Shown here piece by piece: positions 19,491 to 27,800 of a DNA stretch of 27,895 nt. Location of the stretch: the IMG/VR virus record IMGVR_UViG_3300030098_000113, positions 1 to 27,895 of that record. One strand, written 5' to 3'. Position numbers and translations under genes: made by a program. How positions within the stretch are numbered: position 1 is the first letter of the stretch; every line of letters starts with the position of its first letter. The notes under the pieces were generated by a model that had not been told where the DNA came from, did not search any database, and saw only the letters and a list, made by a program, of their open reading frames with translations. This DNA comes from a virus.

Positions 19491-21533
19491 ATGAAACTAA
19501 CACTTGACGTAGAGAACACCGTTACTAAACGTGATGGAAAGATGCATCTTGATCCATTTGAACCTGATAACTCTTTGGTTATGGTTGGTGTGCTAACTGA
19601 TCAAGGCGTGTGTCATACGTTTCCTTTTGACCACGCTGATGTTCCTAATCAGCAGGACTATCACGAACGTGTTCAATGGTATCTGGATCAAGCAACTATC
19701 CTAATATGCCACAATGCTGCATACGATTTGCTATGGTTGTGGGAGTCAGGCTTTAAGTACGATGGTCCAGTGTTTGATACAATGCTGGCAGAATATGTGT
19801 TACAACGTGGGGTCAAAGAACCTTTATCTCTTGAGGCATGTGCTGAACGCTATGATCTGGATACAAAGAAGCAAGACACCCTGAAAGAATATTTTAAGAA
19901 GGGTATGAGTGTTCGTGACATTCCATATGATGAACTCACTGAATATCTTATCGCTGACCTAGAAGCTACGCAACAACTATCAGACAAACTAATGCTACGA
20001 CTTAATAAGGTAGACGATGTTGGTTTGCGTGGCACAGTTGACTTGACTAATCAAGTAGCTATATGTTTAGCACGTATATATCAACGTGGTTTTGCTGTAG
20101 ATTTAGGTGCGCTAGATGAAGTGCGCCAAGAATTTGAACAAGAAAAGTGTCAACTTATTGACAGCTTACAAGATCACATTCGTGACATCATGGGTGACAC
20201 TCCCATAAATCTTAACAGTCCAGAGCAACTATCGTGGGTTATATATAGCCGTAAGGTAAAAGATAAAACACTTTGGTCAAACACTATTGAACCTTACATG
20301 AAAGACACAGCCTTCAAAGACTTGATACGTGGGCAAACAGAACGTATTTATAAAACCTACGCGGTTCAGTGTAAAGATTGTCGTGGCACTGGATTCATTC
20401 GCAAGACAAAGAAAGATGGCACACCATTTGCCAAACCTAACAAATGCATTACTTGTGCAACAAGTGGTTATTTGTATAAACCCACTAACAACGTAGCTGG
20501 TTTAAAGTTTATGCCACCTAACGCCAAGTGGGCTAGTGCTAATGGTTTTAGCACAAGTAAGGGTAATCTTGAGATGCTAGAAAAAGCAGCGAGAAGCAAA
20601 GGCATGGATGACGCAGTATCATTTTTGTCTAAAGTTCGTAGACTATCTGCTGTTGATACGTATCTCTCCTCTTTTGTAGAGGGAATACATACACACACTA
20701 AACAAGATGGCAAGTTGCATGTCAGACTTTTGCAACATAGAACAGCCACAGGTCGCCTATCAGGTGCAGACCCTAACATGCAGAACATGCCACGTGGTGG
20801 TACTTTCCCTGTCAAGAGGGTGTTTGTATCTCGTTGGCCTGATGGTAAAGTATTGGAAGCAGACTTTGCCCAGCTAGAGTTTAGGGCGGCTGCATATTTA
20901 TCACAAGATGGAGTAGCAATTGAAGAAGTATCTACTGGGTTTGATGTACACTCATACACCGCTAAAGTTATTACCGATGCTGGTCAGCCTACGAATAGAC
21001 AGACAGCGAAGGCTCATACATTCGCGCCGTTATATGGAGCAACGGGCTTTGGCAGAACGCCAGCGGAAGCAGAATACTACACCCACTTTACACAGAAATA
21101 CCAAGGCATCGCAGATTGGCATACCAGATTGGCTAAAGAGGCTCTATCGACAGAGATGATTACAACACCATCTGGTCGTCAGTTTAAATTTGAGGGTGTA
21201 AAACGTTTAGAAAGTGGGAAGATAACAAACTTCACACAGATAAAAAACTACCCTGTGCAATCGTTTGCTACAGCAGATATTGTGCCTATTGCTTTATTGC
21301 ATATTGATAAGCTACTACAGGGTATGCAATCTTGTGTAGTCAACAGTGTACATGACAGTATTGTAGTAGATGTTCATCCAAGTGAAGAACAACAAGTAAT
21401 AAATATAATTAAAAAAACTAATGATGATCTTCCGGGTTTAATCACAATGCGTTGGGGGATAGTGTTTAATGTACCACTAGAACTTGAGGCAAAAATAGGA
21501 AAAAATTGGCTTGACACTAATGATATAATGTGA
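19491..21533 (+). CDS. polA: Family A DNA polymerase with DnaJ-like zinc insert
   Basis: Replicative polymerase with proofreading. The 680 residues run: 3'-5' exonuclease with D6-x-E8, N75...D79 (CHNAAYD) and Y152...D156 (YLIAD); a zinc-knuckle insert with C294-x2-C297-x-G-T-G and C319-x2-C322 (about 290-330), like part of the DnaJ cysteine-rich region; then the polymerase domain with motif A D458 (EADFAQLE), motif B R503-K507-F511-Y515-G516, and motif C H621-D622. A DnaJ-type insert in this position is the published hallmark of HMO-2011-type phages. Motif B has Phe at the site equal to E. coli Pol I F762, a residue linked to virulent phages in published work. There is no thioredoxin-binding loop insertion as in T7. 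Confidence 0.95.
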   Translation: MKLTLDVENTVTKRDGKMHLDPFEPDNSLVMVGVLTDQGVCHTFPFDHADVPNQQDYHERVQWYLDQATILICHNAAYDLLWLWESGFKYDGPVFDTMLAEYVLQRGVKEPLSLEACAERYDLDTKKQDTLKEYFKKGMSVRDIPYDELTEYLIADLEATQQLSDKLMLRLNKVDDVGLRGTVDLTNQVAICLARIYQRGFAVDLGALDEVRQEFEQEKCQLIDSLQDHIRDIMGDTPINLNSPEQLSWVIYSRKVKDKTLWSNTIEPYMKDTAFKDLIRGQTERIYKTYAVQCKDCRGTGFIRKTKKDGTPFAKPNKCITCATSGYLYKPTNNVAGLKFMPPNAKWASANGFSTSKGNLEMLEKAARSKGMDDAVSFLSKVRRLSAVDTYLSSFVEGIHTHTKQDGKLHVRLLQHRTATGRLSGADPNMQNMPRGGTFPVKRVFVSRWPDGKVLEADFAQLEFRAAAYLSQDGVAIEEVSTGFDVHSYTAKVITDAGQPTNRQTAKAHTFAPLYGATGFGRTPAEAEYYTHFTQKYQGIADWHTRLAKEALSTEMITTPSGRQFKFEGVKRLESGKITNFTQIKNYPVQSFATADIVPIALLHIDKLLQGMQSCVVNSVHDSIVVDVHPSEEQQVINIIKKTNDDLPGLITMRWGIVFNVPLELEAKIGKNWLDTNDIM

Positions 21534-21539
21534 TAGAAC
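21511..21539 (+). promoter_or_regulatory. Possible middle promoter before ssDNA-binding gene
   Basis: Two overlapping solutions: TTGACA (21511-21516), 17-nt spacer, TAGAAC (21534-21539); or an extended -10 TGATATAAT (21521-21529). Both lie in the last codons of the polymerase gene. The gap before the next ATG (21534-21574), with its own AAAGGAG, fits a separate transcript start for a protein needed in large amounts. An ATAGAA/TTCTAT inverted repeat follows (21533-21551). Confidence 0.4.
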
Positions 21540-21574
21540 TACGCTTTCTATTTCCATGAAAGGAGTAAATATAT

Positions 21575-22450
21575 ATGACTGAACTCGCAGTAATTGACAA
21601 TAATAACTATGCAGCTATGGCACAAATGCTAGGCGTAGCGTATGATACAGGTGACAGTAAGAGTACACTGGCACGTATTAGGATACAGAAACTTCCTATT
21701 AAGGGTAAAGCTGAAATAGATGGTAAGATTATGAATGTTGATTTGGTATCCGCTGGGTCAATGTTTATGGCAAACCTTGAAGGTAATAATGTATATGCTG
21801 ATAAAATAGAGATGCGTATGTTTATGCAAAGGTTTTTTTATCAGAAGTATGACCCATCTATAAAAAACTACGTAAAAACAGTGATGGCAGATAGTTTAAA
21901 AGACATAGACTTAAAAGATAATTATGGTGGGTTTAACTGTGGTAAACCGTCTGGTTATATTAAGGACTTTCAATCACTGCCTAAAGATATGCAAGACTTA
22001 ATTCGTTCTGTAAATAGAACACGTTCTATGTATGGCACAGTTACGTTTGTTGATGCAAAAGATGGGGAAGGTAATCCTACAGAACTTGTAAATACTCCAT
22101 TTGTTTGGGACGTGCATGTTAAAGAAGGATACAAAAACTTTGGTGACGCAACTGCAAAGTTTGCGCAACATCGTAGGCTTCCTATTATGCACAACTTGTC
22201 TATTACCACAGAGGAAAGGACTGGCCCCAATGGTTTGTATTACGTTCCTGTATGTGATGTAGACATGGATACCGTTCACGAGATTACTGAAGAAGATCAA
22301 AAACTTCTGCGTGATTTTCAAGCCGTTGTTGAAAGCCACAATCGACGGATTTTATCTGAATGGGATAAAAATCATGTAACAAAAGCAACAGATGAAGAGA
22401 AAGAACTTGCTGAATCTTTTGTTGACATTGATGTTGAAGAGGTGCAATAG
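21575..22450 (+). CDS. Putative ssDNA-binding protein
   Basis: A 291-residue protein between polymerase and nuclease genes, the position of T7 gp2.5. It has a beta-rich middle and an acidic C-terminal tail (ESFVDIDVEEVQ, with EEKELAE before it) such as ssDNA-binding proteins use to recruit partners. Aromatic/basic stretches (MRMFMQRFFYQKYDPSIKNY) could contact DNA. I recognise it as like an uncharacterised replication-module protein of marine podoviruses; the ssDNA-binding role is inferred from position, tail and likely abundance. Strong ribosome site (AAAGGAG) and possible own promoter. Confidence 0.6.
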   Translation: MTELAVIDNNNYAAMAQMLGVAYDTGDSKSTLARIRIQKLPIKGKAEIDGKIMNVDLVSAGSMFMANLEGNNVYADKIEMRMFMQRFFYQKYDPSIKNYVKTVMADSLKDIDLKDNYGGFNCGKPSGYIKDFQSLPKDMQDLIRSVNRTRSMYGTVTFVDAKDGEGNPTELVNTPFVWDVHVKEGYKNFGDATAKFAQHRRLPIMHNLSITTEERTGPNGLYYVPVCDVDMDTVHEITEEDQKLLRDFQAVVESHNRRILSEWDKNHVTKATDEEKELAESFVDIDVEEVQ

Positions 22451-22453
22451 CCT

Positions 22454-23197
22454 ATGTTAAGTAATGATCCTTTTAAAGTTCATAACATACAATGGCTATC
22501 TCCCAGCAGTATAAATACCTACATAAGTGACCCACCTTTGTGGGTCATGCGGTATCTTTTTAAAGTAAAAACTCCAAGTGGTGCAGCAGCAGTTAGAGGT
22601 AACGCTTTGGAATTTGCTTTAGAAAAAAAATATGAAGAGGGAAAATTTGATTACGATACATTAAAAGCAAAGTTTTTGACTTTGTGTGCCGAATCAATGA
22701 TACCAATAGATAGTAAGTCAGCACAAAAAGAACTTAATCAACTAGAAAAGTTTGGAAAAATAATAGATGAAGAATTTAATTATGATAATCTAGAAAGCTA
22801 CCAAGAAAAAGTTTTAGTATATCTGGATGAAATATCAGTTCCAATACTTGGCTATATAGATTTTAGGTTTAAGGATAAAATAGTTGACTTGAAAACTACA
22901 GCTAGGATTCCTACAAAACCTACAGATGGACAAGGTAGACAGATGGGTTTATACTCTATGGCTTATCCTGATAACAGTGTAGATTTATTTTTTGCTGGTC
23001 CTAAGTCACACAAGAAATTTACAGTAGAAAATTTAGATGAGTACAAAACCCAGTTAAAAAAAGTAGCTATAACTATACAAAAGTTTTTATCTATTAGTAA
23101 TGATAAACATGAGTTAGCTTCTCTTGTATATCCAAATTTTGACTCTTGGATGTGGGGAGAAAAAATGAAAGAGGAAGCTGGTAAGATATGGAAATAG
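22454..23197 (+). CDS. PD-(D/E)XK exonuclease, Cas4/RecB-like
   Basis: A nuclease that would degrade or trim DNA ends in recombination or host DNA breakdown. The 247-residue protein carries RGNALEFALE (48-57, with E53 at the usual His/Glu site), GYIDFRF (133-139, D136), VDLKTTAR (144-151, D145 and K147) and GRQMGLYSMAY (161-171, the RecB-type Q-x-x-x-Y). No cysteine cluster for the iron-sulfur site of Cas4 proteins is visible, so it is closer to the RecB-family phage exonucleases in that respect. It is followed by the resolvase gene. Confidence 0.8.
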   Translation: MLSNDPFKVHNIQWLSPSSINTYISDPPLWVMRYLFKVKTPSGAAAVRGNALEFALEKKYEEGKFDYDTLKAKFLTLCAESMIPIDSKSAQKELNQLEKFGKIIDEEFNYDNLESYQEKVLVYLDEISVPILGYIDFRFKDKIVDLKTTARIPTKPTDGQGRQMGLYSMAYPDNSVDLFFAGPKSHKKFTVENLDEYKTQLKKVAITIQKFLSISNDKHELASLVYPNFDSWMWGEKMKEEAGKIWK

Positions 23198-23200
23198 AAA

Positions 23201-23686
23201 TTGCATAACGCTAAAAGATTTAGGGCAGCACGTAAGTTAGGATTTCGTAGTGGTCTTGAACACAAGGTTTCTGAATATCTAATTAACTTAAAGGTAAAGT
23301 TTGAATACGAACCTTTTAAGATAGAGTGGGAAGACCTTGCATATAGAACCTACACTCCTGACTTTGTGTTGTATAATGGTATTATAATAGAAACAAAAGG
23401 TATGTTTACAGCAGCAGATAGGCGTAAACATCTTGCAATTAAAAGACAGCATCCTAAATTAGATATTCGTTTTGTGTTTGAAAATAGCAAAAGAAAATTA
23501 AGGAAGGGTGCAAAGTCTAGTTATAGTGAATGGTGTATTAAGCATGGATTTAGATATTACGATAGAATTATACCAGAAGATTGGATCAAAGAAAAGGGCA
23601 AAAACAAACATCCAAAATTTGTAAGGTTTACAGGAACAAAAGTAAAAAGGAGCAAAAATGACAGAATCAAAAATATCAAAAGATGA
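23201..23686 (+). CDS. T7 endonuclease I-like Holliday junction resolvase
   Basis: Resolves branched DNA before packaging and helps break down host DNA. The 161-residue protein has the catalytic set of T7 endonuclease I at nearly the same positions: E20 (SGLEHKV), D54 (YTPDFVL), E64 and K66 (IIIETKG); T7 has E20, D55, E65, K67. A basic C-terminus follows (KNKHPKFVRFTGTKVKRSKN). The start must be the TTG at 23201: an in-frame TAG lies two codons upstream and the next Met is residue 68, past the active site. It overlaps the next gene by 29 nt. Confidence 0.92.
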   Translation: MHNAKRFRAARKLGFRSGLEHKVSEYLINLKVKFEYEPFKIEWEDLAYRTYTPDFVLYNGIIIETKGMFTAADRRKHLAIKRQHPKLDIRFVFENSKRKLRKGAKSSYSEWCIKHGFRYYDRIIPEDWIKEKGKNKHPKFVRFTGTKVKRSKNDRIKNIKR

Positions 23687-24002
23687 TTTTTTAATTCGTG
23701 TAAAACCCATGAAAAATGACACTGGAGATTACACGGGAGAAGCAAATTTTTCTGTCATTAGTAGTGAAGACAGCGAAGTGCCTATTCTTATGTATAAAGA
23801 TATTGAATATCTAGTTAAATGTATGCTATCTACTATACCACTAATGGAGCAAGATGAAGAGTTTCGTGACTTCGTAGATTATTATGTAACAAATAATTTT
23901 AAGTATGAGTTTGGCGAAGATAAAGTAAAACCTTTAATACATGACGTGGATGGTAATGTAATTACAATTAATTTTAATACTGATACGGAGGGCAGTGCAT
24001 GA
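23658..24002 (+). CDS. Conserved-looking 114-residue protein, unknown
   Basis: Acidic alpha/beta protein (FLIRVKPMKNDTGDYTGEAN, FSVISSEDSEVPILMYKDIE, FVDYYVTNNFKYEF). Strong AAGGAG site. It overlaps both neighbours. It is placed between the resolvase and DUF3310 genes; no family recognised. Confidence 0.75.
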   Translation: MTESKISKDDFLIRVKPMKNDTGDYTGEANFSVISSEDSEVPILMYKDIEYLVKCMLSTIPLMEQDEEFRDFVDYYVTNNFKYEFGEDKVKPLIHDVDGNVITINFNTDTEGSA

Positions 24003-24307
24003 GACATGAAGCATATATGAAACAAGCTATGGCAACAGACGAATCTGGCGCAACATTTAAACAAGATGAACTTGGTGGCACTCCTTCTATGGTAGACAGT
24101 CCACCACATTACAATCAATCAGGCATTGAGTGCATTACAGCTATTCAAGCTGCGCTTGGTCCTAACTTTAAATATTATTTGCAGGGTAACATTATGAAAT
24201 ATTTATGGAGGTTTGATTACAAGGGTAAGCCAATAGAAGATTTACAAAAAGCACAATGGTATCTTAATACTATGATTGAAGATATGGTGGCTAGTGATGA
24301 GGGTTAA
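23999..24307 (+). CDS. DUF3310 protein (T7 gp1.7 nucleotide kinase-like domain)
   Basis: The 102-residue protein contains the DUF3310 signature: PPHYN (35-39), ECI (44-46), AALGPNFKYYLQGNIMKYLW (51-70) and KAQWYL (84-89). In T7, gene 1.7 with this domain is a nucleotide kinase acting on dGMP and dTMP, so a role in deoxynucleotide supply is plausible, though most DUF3310 proteins are untested. Its place just before ribonucleotide reductase and near MazG fits nucleotide metabolism. The start overlaps the preceding stop. Confidence 0.85.
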   Translation: MRHEAYMKQAMATDESGATFKQDELGGTPSMVDSPPHYNQSGIECITAIQAALGPNFKYYLQGNIMKYLWRFDYKGKPIEDLQKAQWYLNTMIEDMVASDEG

Positions 24308-24455
24308 AGTTTATCTTACATTAGATATTGATACAGAAGAGTATCCAGTACCTGCAGATGAGAATGTGGGACAAGACATACAGGATAGCTTAGAAGAATA
24401 CTTCTACGATGTTGAGGGCGTAGACATACGAAATATGAAAGCAATTATGGAGTAA
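24297..24455 (+). CDS. 52-residue acidic protein
   Basis: ATG at 24297 overlaps the DUF3310 gene; stop three bases before the reductase ATG. Product MRVKVYLTLDIDTEEYPVPA, DENVGQDIQDSLEEYFYDVE, GVDIRNMKAIME: a short beta strand followed by acidic helices, of a type common as tiny phage proteins of unknown role. Confidence 0.75.
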   Translation: MRVKVYLTLDIDTEEYPVPADENVGQDIQDSLEEYFYDVEGVDIRNMKAIME

Positions 24456-24458
24456 TAC

Positions 24459-26420
24459 ATGAACAATTATTTACCAACAGACTATCAAAACTTCATCGCG
24501 CTATCACGGTATGCACGATGGAAAGAAGATGAACAACGCCGTGAAACATGGGCAGAAACAGTAGAACGATACTTTGACTATATGGAAGATCATTTATCAA
24601 AGATGGGTAGGCAAGGTTCGTCTGCAAAGAGTTACGCTATGCCTGTAGACTTACGTGCAGAACTAGAGGAAGCTGTGCTTAATCAAGACATAATGCCTAG
24701 CATGAGAGCATTAATGACTGCTGGCCCTGCATTAGATCGCTGTAATGTGGGCGCATACAACTGTTCCTATGTGCCTGTGGATAGCCCCAGAGCCTTTGAT
24801 GAAACTATGTATATACTAATGTGTGGCACGGGAGTAGGTTTCTCTGTGGAACGTGAAAACGTAGACAGACTACCTATCGTAAATGAGTCTATGCACGAGA
24901 CTGATACAGTAATCAAGGTTGGTGACTCTCGCCCCGGTTGGGCAAAGTCTTTGCGTGAACTTATCTCTTTGCTATATGCAGGTCAGATACCCAAGTGGGA
25001 TGTATCAGAGGTGCGTCCTGCTGGTGCAAGGCTCAAGACATTTGGTGGCCGTGCCAGTGGACCAGCACCCCTAGAGGAACTGTTTGAGTTTGTTATAGCT
25101 AAGTTCAAGGCCGCGACAGGTCGTAGACTGTGGCCCATTGAGTGCCACGACATCATGTGTAAGATTGGTGAGGTTGTAGTTGTAGGAGGTGTACGCCGTT
25201 CTGCTCTTATCAGCCTGTCTAATCTTGGTGATGACCAGATGGCACACGCCAAGTCAGGACAGTGGTGGGACACAGAACCACAACGTGCATTGGCTAACAA
25301 TAGCGTAGCTTACAAGGGTAAGCCAGAAATGGGTACATTCATGCGTGAATGGGTTGCTCTTTATGAATCTAAGTCAGGTGAACGTGGCATCTTTAATCGT
25401 GAAGCAGCAAAAAGACAAGCAGCAAAAAATGGAAGACGAGATTCACAACAAAGTTTTGGATGTAATCCCTGCAGTGAAATTATCTTGCGCCCATATCAAT
25501 TTTGTAATTTGTCAGAGGTAGTTGCTCGTGCTAGTGATACACAACAAACACTACGCGAAAAGGTGCGCCTAGCTACAATTTTAGGCACGTTCCAATCCAC
25601 ACTTACAGATTTCAAATATCTGCGTAAAGTATGGCAAAATAACACAGAGGAAGAAAGGTTACTTGGAGTATCTCTTACGGGTATAATGGATAACGACTTG
25701 CTTAGTGGTACATCAGCCCACCTTGGTAAAAATATTGGGCAGACACTTGAAACATTACGTGATACAGCAGTAGAGACTAACGCTGCTATGGCTAAACAAC
25801 TTGGTATACCACAGTCAACAGCTATCACGTGTGTTAAGCCTAGCGGCACAGTGTCGCAGCTTGTAGACAGTGCCAGTGGTATTCATGCAAGACACAACCC
25901 ACACTACATTCGTACTGTACGTGGCGATAACAAAGACCCTCTTACACAGTTTATGATGAGTGCAGGAGTGCCAGCAGAGCCAGATGTTATGAAGCCAGAG
26001 TCTACGACAGTGTTCAGTTTTCCAATGGCATCACCACGTGGGGCAGTTACACGTACAATCCTGTCGGCTGTTGAACAGCTTGAGTTATGGCTTACTTATC
26101 AGCGTCATTGGTGTGAACATAAACCAAGTGTCACTATAAATGTAAAAGAACATGAGTGGCTTGAAGTAGCAGCTTGGGTATATAAACACTTTGACGAGGT
26201 ATCAGGCATTAGTTTCTTACCATTTGATAATCACACGTACAAACAAGCACCATATCAGGACTGTACAGAGGATGAGTACCATGATATGGTAGCAAAGATG
26301 CCAAAGTCTATTGATTGGACATGGTTAAGAGATTATGAGAAAGAAGACACAACATCCGGTGGGCGTGAGTTAGCGTGTACTGCAGATGCTTGTGAGATTG
26401 TAGACTTAAACGCAGCATGA
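24459..26420 (+). CDS. nrdJ: Class II (B12-dependent) ribonucleotide reductase
   Basis: Reduces ribonucleotides (triphosphates in the closest characterised enzymes) to deoxyribonucleotides using a radical generated from adenosylcobalamin. The 653-residue protein matches the monomeric RTPR type of Lactobacillus leichmannii: NC102SYVPVD for the first redox cysteine, N336-P-C338-S-E340 for the thiyl-radical Cys and Glu, C349 eleven residues on (as 408 to 419 in RTPR), and a C-terminal shuttle pair C640/C645 (CTADACEI, same spacing as 731/736). It is shorter than RTPR (739), so loops or the allosteric region are probably reduced. No small subunit or activase is needed, so one gene is enough and it works without oxygen. 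The host must supply cobalamin. Confidence 0.93.
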   Translation: MNNYLPTDYQNFIALSRYARWKEDEQRRETWAETVERYFDYMEDHLSKMGRQGSSAKSYAMPVDLRAELEEAVLNQDIMPSMRALMTAGPALDRCNVGAYNCSYVPVDSPRAFDETMYILMCGTGVGFSVERENVDRLPIVNESMHETDTVIKVGDSRPGWAKSLRELISLLYAGQIPKWDVSEVRPAGARLKTFGGRASGPAPLEELFEFVIAKFKAATGRRLWPIECHDIMCKIGEVVVVGGVRRSALISLSNLGDDQMAHAKSGQWWDTEPQRALANNSVAYKGKPEMGTFMREWVALYESKSGERGIFNREAAKRQAAKNGRRDSQQSFGCNPCSEIILRPYQFCNLSEVVARASDTQQTLREKVRLATILGTFQSTLTDFKYLRKVWQNNTEEERLLGVSLTGIMDNDLLSGTSAHLGKNIGQTLETLRDTAVETNAAMAKQLGIPQSTAITCVKPSGTVSQLVDSASGIHARHNPHYIRTVRGDNKDPLTQFMMSAGVPAEPDVMKPESTTVFSFPMASPRGAVTRTILSAVEQLELWLTYQRHWCEHKPSVTINVKEHEWLEVAAWVYKHFDEVSGISFLPFDNHTYKQAPYQDCTEDEYHDMVAKMPKSIDWTWLRDYEKEDTTSGGRELACTADACEIVDLNAA

Positions 26421-26434
26421 TTGAAGGAGTAGAG

Positions 26435-26545
26435 ATGCCTACATGGTGGCAGTGGTGGTTGATATTAGCCATCACTGTCAACACACTAATTAATATAACT
26501 GTTTTCTTTGTGGGACGTAAATTTAAAAAGGGAGTTGACAAATGA
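26435..26545 (+). CDS. 36-residue single-TM peptide
   Basis: ATG at 26435 with AAGGAG six bases upstream; stop overlaps the next ATG (ATGA). Product MPTWWQWWLILAITVNTLIN, ITVFFVGRKFKKGVDK: a tryptophan-rich start, one membrane helix, basic tail. An earlier in-frame ATG at 26417 lacks a ribosome site. Unknown function. Confidence 0.6.
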   Translation: MPTWWQWWLILAITVNTLINITVFFVGRKFKKGVDK

Positions 26546-26745
26546 GAGAACAAATGATAGAAGTATTACGTAAACATGCACAGGCAAATATTGCTTTGCA
26601 TGTGGCTAACATAGAGTGCTATCTTAGAAATCCCGTGGGCATTGGTGAACATTCTGATATTATGGAAGCTATGCAAGGTGAGTTAGATAAGATCGCTATG
26701 CATGAAGATAGATTAGATATACTCAATAATTATTTTAATGAGTAA
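26542..26745 (+). CDS. Small helical protein, unknown
   Basis: A 67-residue, entirely helical protein (REQMIEVLRKHAQANIALHV, SDIMEAMQGELDKIAMHEDR) with coupled start and an overlap with the next gene. GGGAG before the ATG. No family recognised. Confidence 0.7.
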   Translation: MREQMIEVLRKHAQANIALHVANIECYLRNPVGIGEHSDIMEAMQGELDKIAMHEDRLDILNNYFNE

Positions 26746-26881
26746 GCTAATTTGGAAAAGGGGCAAGGATTGGATACAATATGACCCACCCCGTCATCAC
26801 CCACAGTATGCAGATTGGATTAAGTATAAACAGAAACAAGAGGAGAAACAAGATGACAGAACAAAACAAACAGACAGTTAA
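26738..26881 (+). CDS. 47-residue charged peptide
   Basis: ATG at 26738 inside the end of the previous gene. Product MSKLIWKRGKDWIQYDPPRH, HPQYADWIKYKQKQEEKQDD. Rich in aromatic and charged residues. It overlaps the next gene by 29 nt. Moderate support from overlap pattern only. Confidence 0.5.
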   Translation: MSKLIWKRGKDWIQYDPPRHHPQYADWIKYKQKQEEKQDDRTKQTDS

Positions 26882-27071
26882 TATTGATGGCACAGATTAT
26901 GTAGTAGATGAACTGACAGATACACAAAAATACATGCTTAATCAAGTCGTAAATTTAAGAGATAGAATATCAAAAGCCAGAATGGAACTAGATCAAATAC
27001 AAGTAGCTAGTTCTGGGTTTAGTAAAATGCTTTCTGACTCTGTGAAAGGAGACAATGATGAAGCGGCGTAA
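26853..27071 (+). CDS. Small coiled-coil protein
   Basis: A 72-residue product; the ATG at 26853 is preferred over 26781 because GAGGAG lies upstream. Reads VNIDGTDYVVDELTDTQKYM, then a helix LRDRISKARMELDQIQVASS. This IdG..Y...eLt..qk......L..ri.....el.q..va pattern occurs in a marine phage family of unknown function that I recall. Confidence 0.7.
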   Translation: MTEQNKQTVNIDGTDYVVDELTDTQKYMLNQVVNLRDRISKARMELDQIQVASSGFSKMLSDSVKGDNDEAA

Positions 27072-27300
27072 TGGCCTTAGTAAGTATGATGCCCCACTAA
27101 AAATACAATATCAATGGGGATACGATTCCTTTCATAAAGGCAAAGTAAGTAAGGGAGAGAAGGGTAAATTCTTTCTTGGTGATAGCGGCATTGACCATAA
27201 TACAATGCAGCATCGTGAGTGGCTACGTGGGTACAACGATGCCTATCATGCCAACTTGAAAAGAGTGCAACACAATGAACAAGCTAGAGCAAGAAGCTAA
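27058..27300 (+). CDS. Small protein, unknown
   Basis: An 80-residue product (tandem ATGs; the second has the better distance to AAAGGAG). Sequence KYDAPLKIQYQWGYDSFHKG, FLGDSGIDHNTMQHREWLRG, YNDAYHANLKRVQHNEQARA. The paired WGYDSFHKG and WLRGYNDAYHAN segments look like two copies of the W/GY..A/F motif of ribosome-modulation-factor-like proteins. Function unknown. Confidence 0.65.
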   Translation: MKRRNGLSKYDAPLKIQYQWGYDSFHKGKVSKGEKGKFFLGDSGIDHNTMQHREWLRGYNDAYHANLKRVQHNEQARARS

Positions 27301-27322
27301 AAACTGGATGAAGGAGAAATCT

Positions 27323-27661
27323 ATGTATGGCATTACAGCCAAAGCGTATCAGATAGCAGCATGTGAAACTGCCATCTTCCCAAAAGAAAAAGCCACAGAG
27401 TATTTAACTCTGGGCCTGACGGGAGAGGCAGGAGAGATTGCTAATAAGGTAAAGAAGTTTATTCGTGATGGCGCACCACCAGATGAGTACGAAGCCAAGA
27501 GAATACAAATAGGCTATGAAATTGGTGACGTTATGTGGTACTGTGCAGTGTTAGCACAAGAAATGGGGATGGACCTTGGTCACATTATGGAAAACAATCT
27601 GCAAAAGCTGGCTGACCGAAAAGCTAGGGGTACTCTGTCTGGCTCTGGTGACAATCGTTAA
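27323..27661 (+). CDS. mazG: MazG-like nucleotide pyrophosphohydrolase
   Basis: MazG-type enzymes hydrolyse NTPs, dNTPs or alarmones; in phages they are proposed to manage (p)ppGpp or dNTP pools. The start at 27323 follows AAGGAG by six bases and gives the normal family N-terminus; a longer frame from 27275 has a weak site. In the 112 residues, the metal-binding acids follow the family pattern: E35-A-G-E38 (GLTGEAGEIANKVKK) and E66-I-G-D69 (YEIGDVMWY). A single MazG domain, mostly helical, probably dimeric or tetrameric. It closes the nucleotide-metabolism block with ribonucleotide reductase and DUF3310. Confidence 0.88.
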   Translation: MYGITAKAYQIAACETAIFPKEKATEYLTLGLTGEAGEIANKVKKFIRDGAPPDEYEAKRIQIGYEIGDVMWYCAVLAQEMGMDLGHIMENNLQKLADRKARGTLSGSGDNR

Positions 27662-27800
27662 ATATATTATAGGTGGTGCTATATGCCTGTGGTTAATATA
27701 CATCGTAGGCATGGCACTGACTAATACCATATGTGATTGTGTCAGAGACTTCAATGGTTGGTGGGAGTTAGAATACTGGACAAAAAAAGAGGGGACTTAA
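27648..27800 (+). CDS. Last right-arm gene, single-TM peptide
   Basis: About 50 residues if started at the GTG at 27648 inside mazG (the frame is open further upstream, so the start is uncertain). Membrane helix VKYIIGGAICLWLIYIVGMA, then NTICDCVRDFNGWWELEYWT and a charged end. The stop falls inside the terminator hairpin. Unknown function. Confidence 0.5.
   Translation: MTIVKYIIGGAICLWLIYIVGMALTNTICDCVRDFNGWWELEYWTKKEGT

Noticed and set aside
20468-20959. 163-residue minus-strand frame within the polymerase gene
   Set aside because: Antisense to the conserved polymerase domain; no ribosome site or known motif.
24983-25849. Minus-strand frames within ribonucleotide reductase
   Set aside because: Antisense shadows of a gene with all catalytic residues intact.
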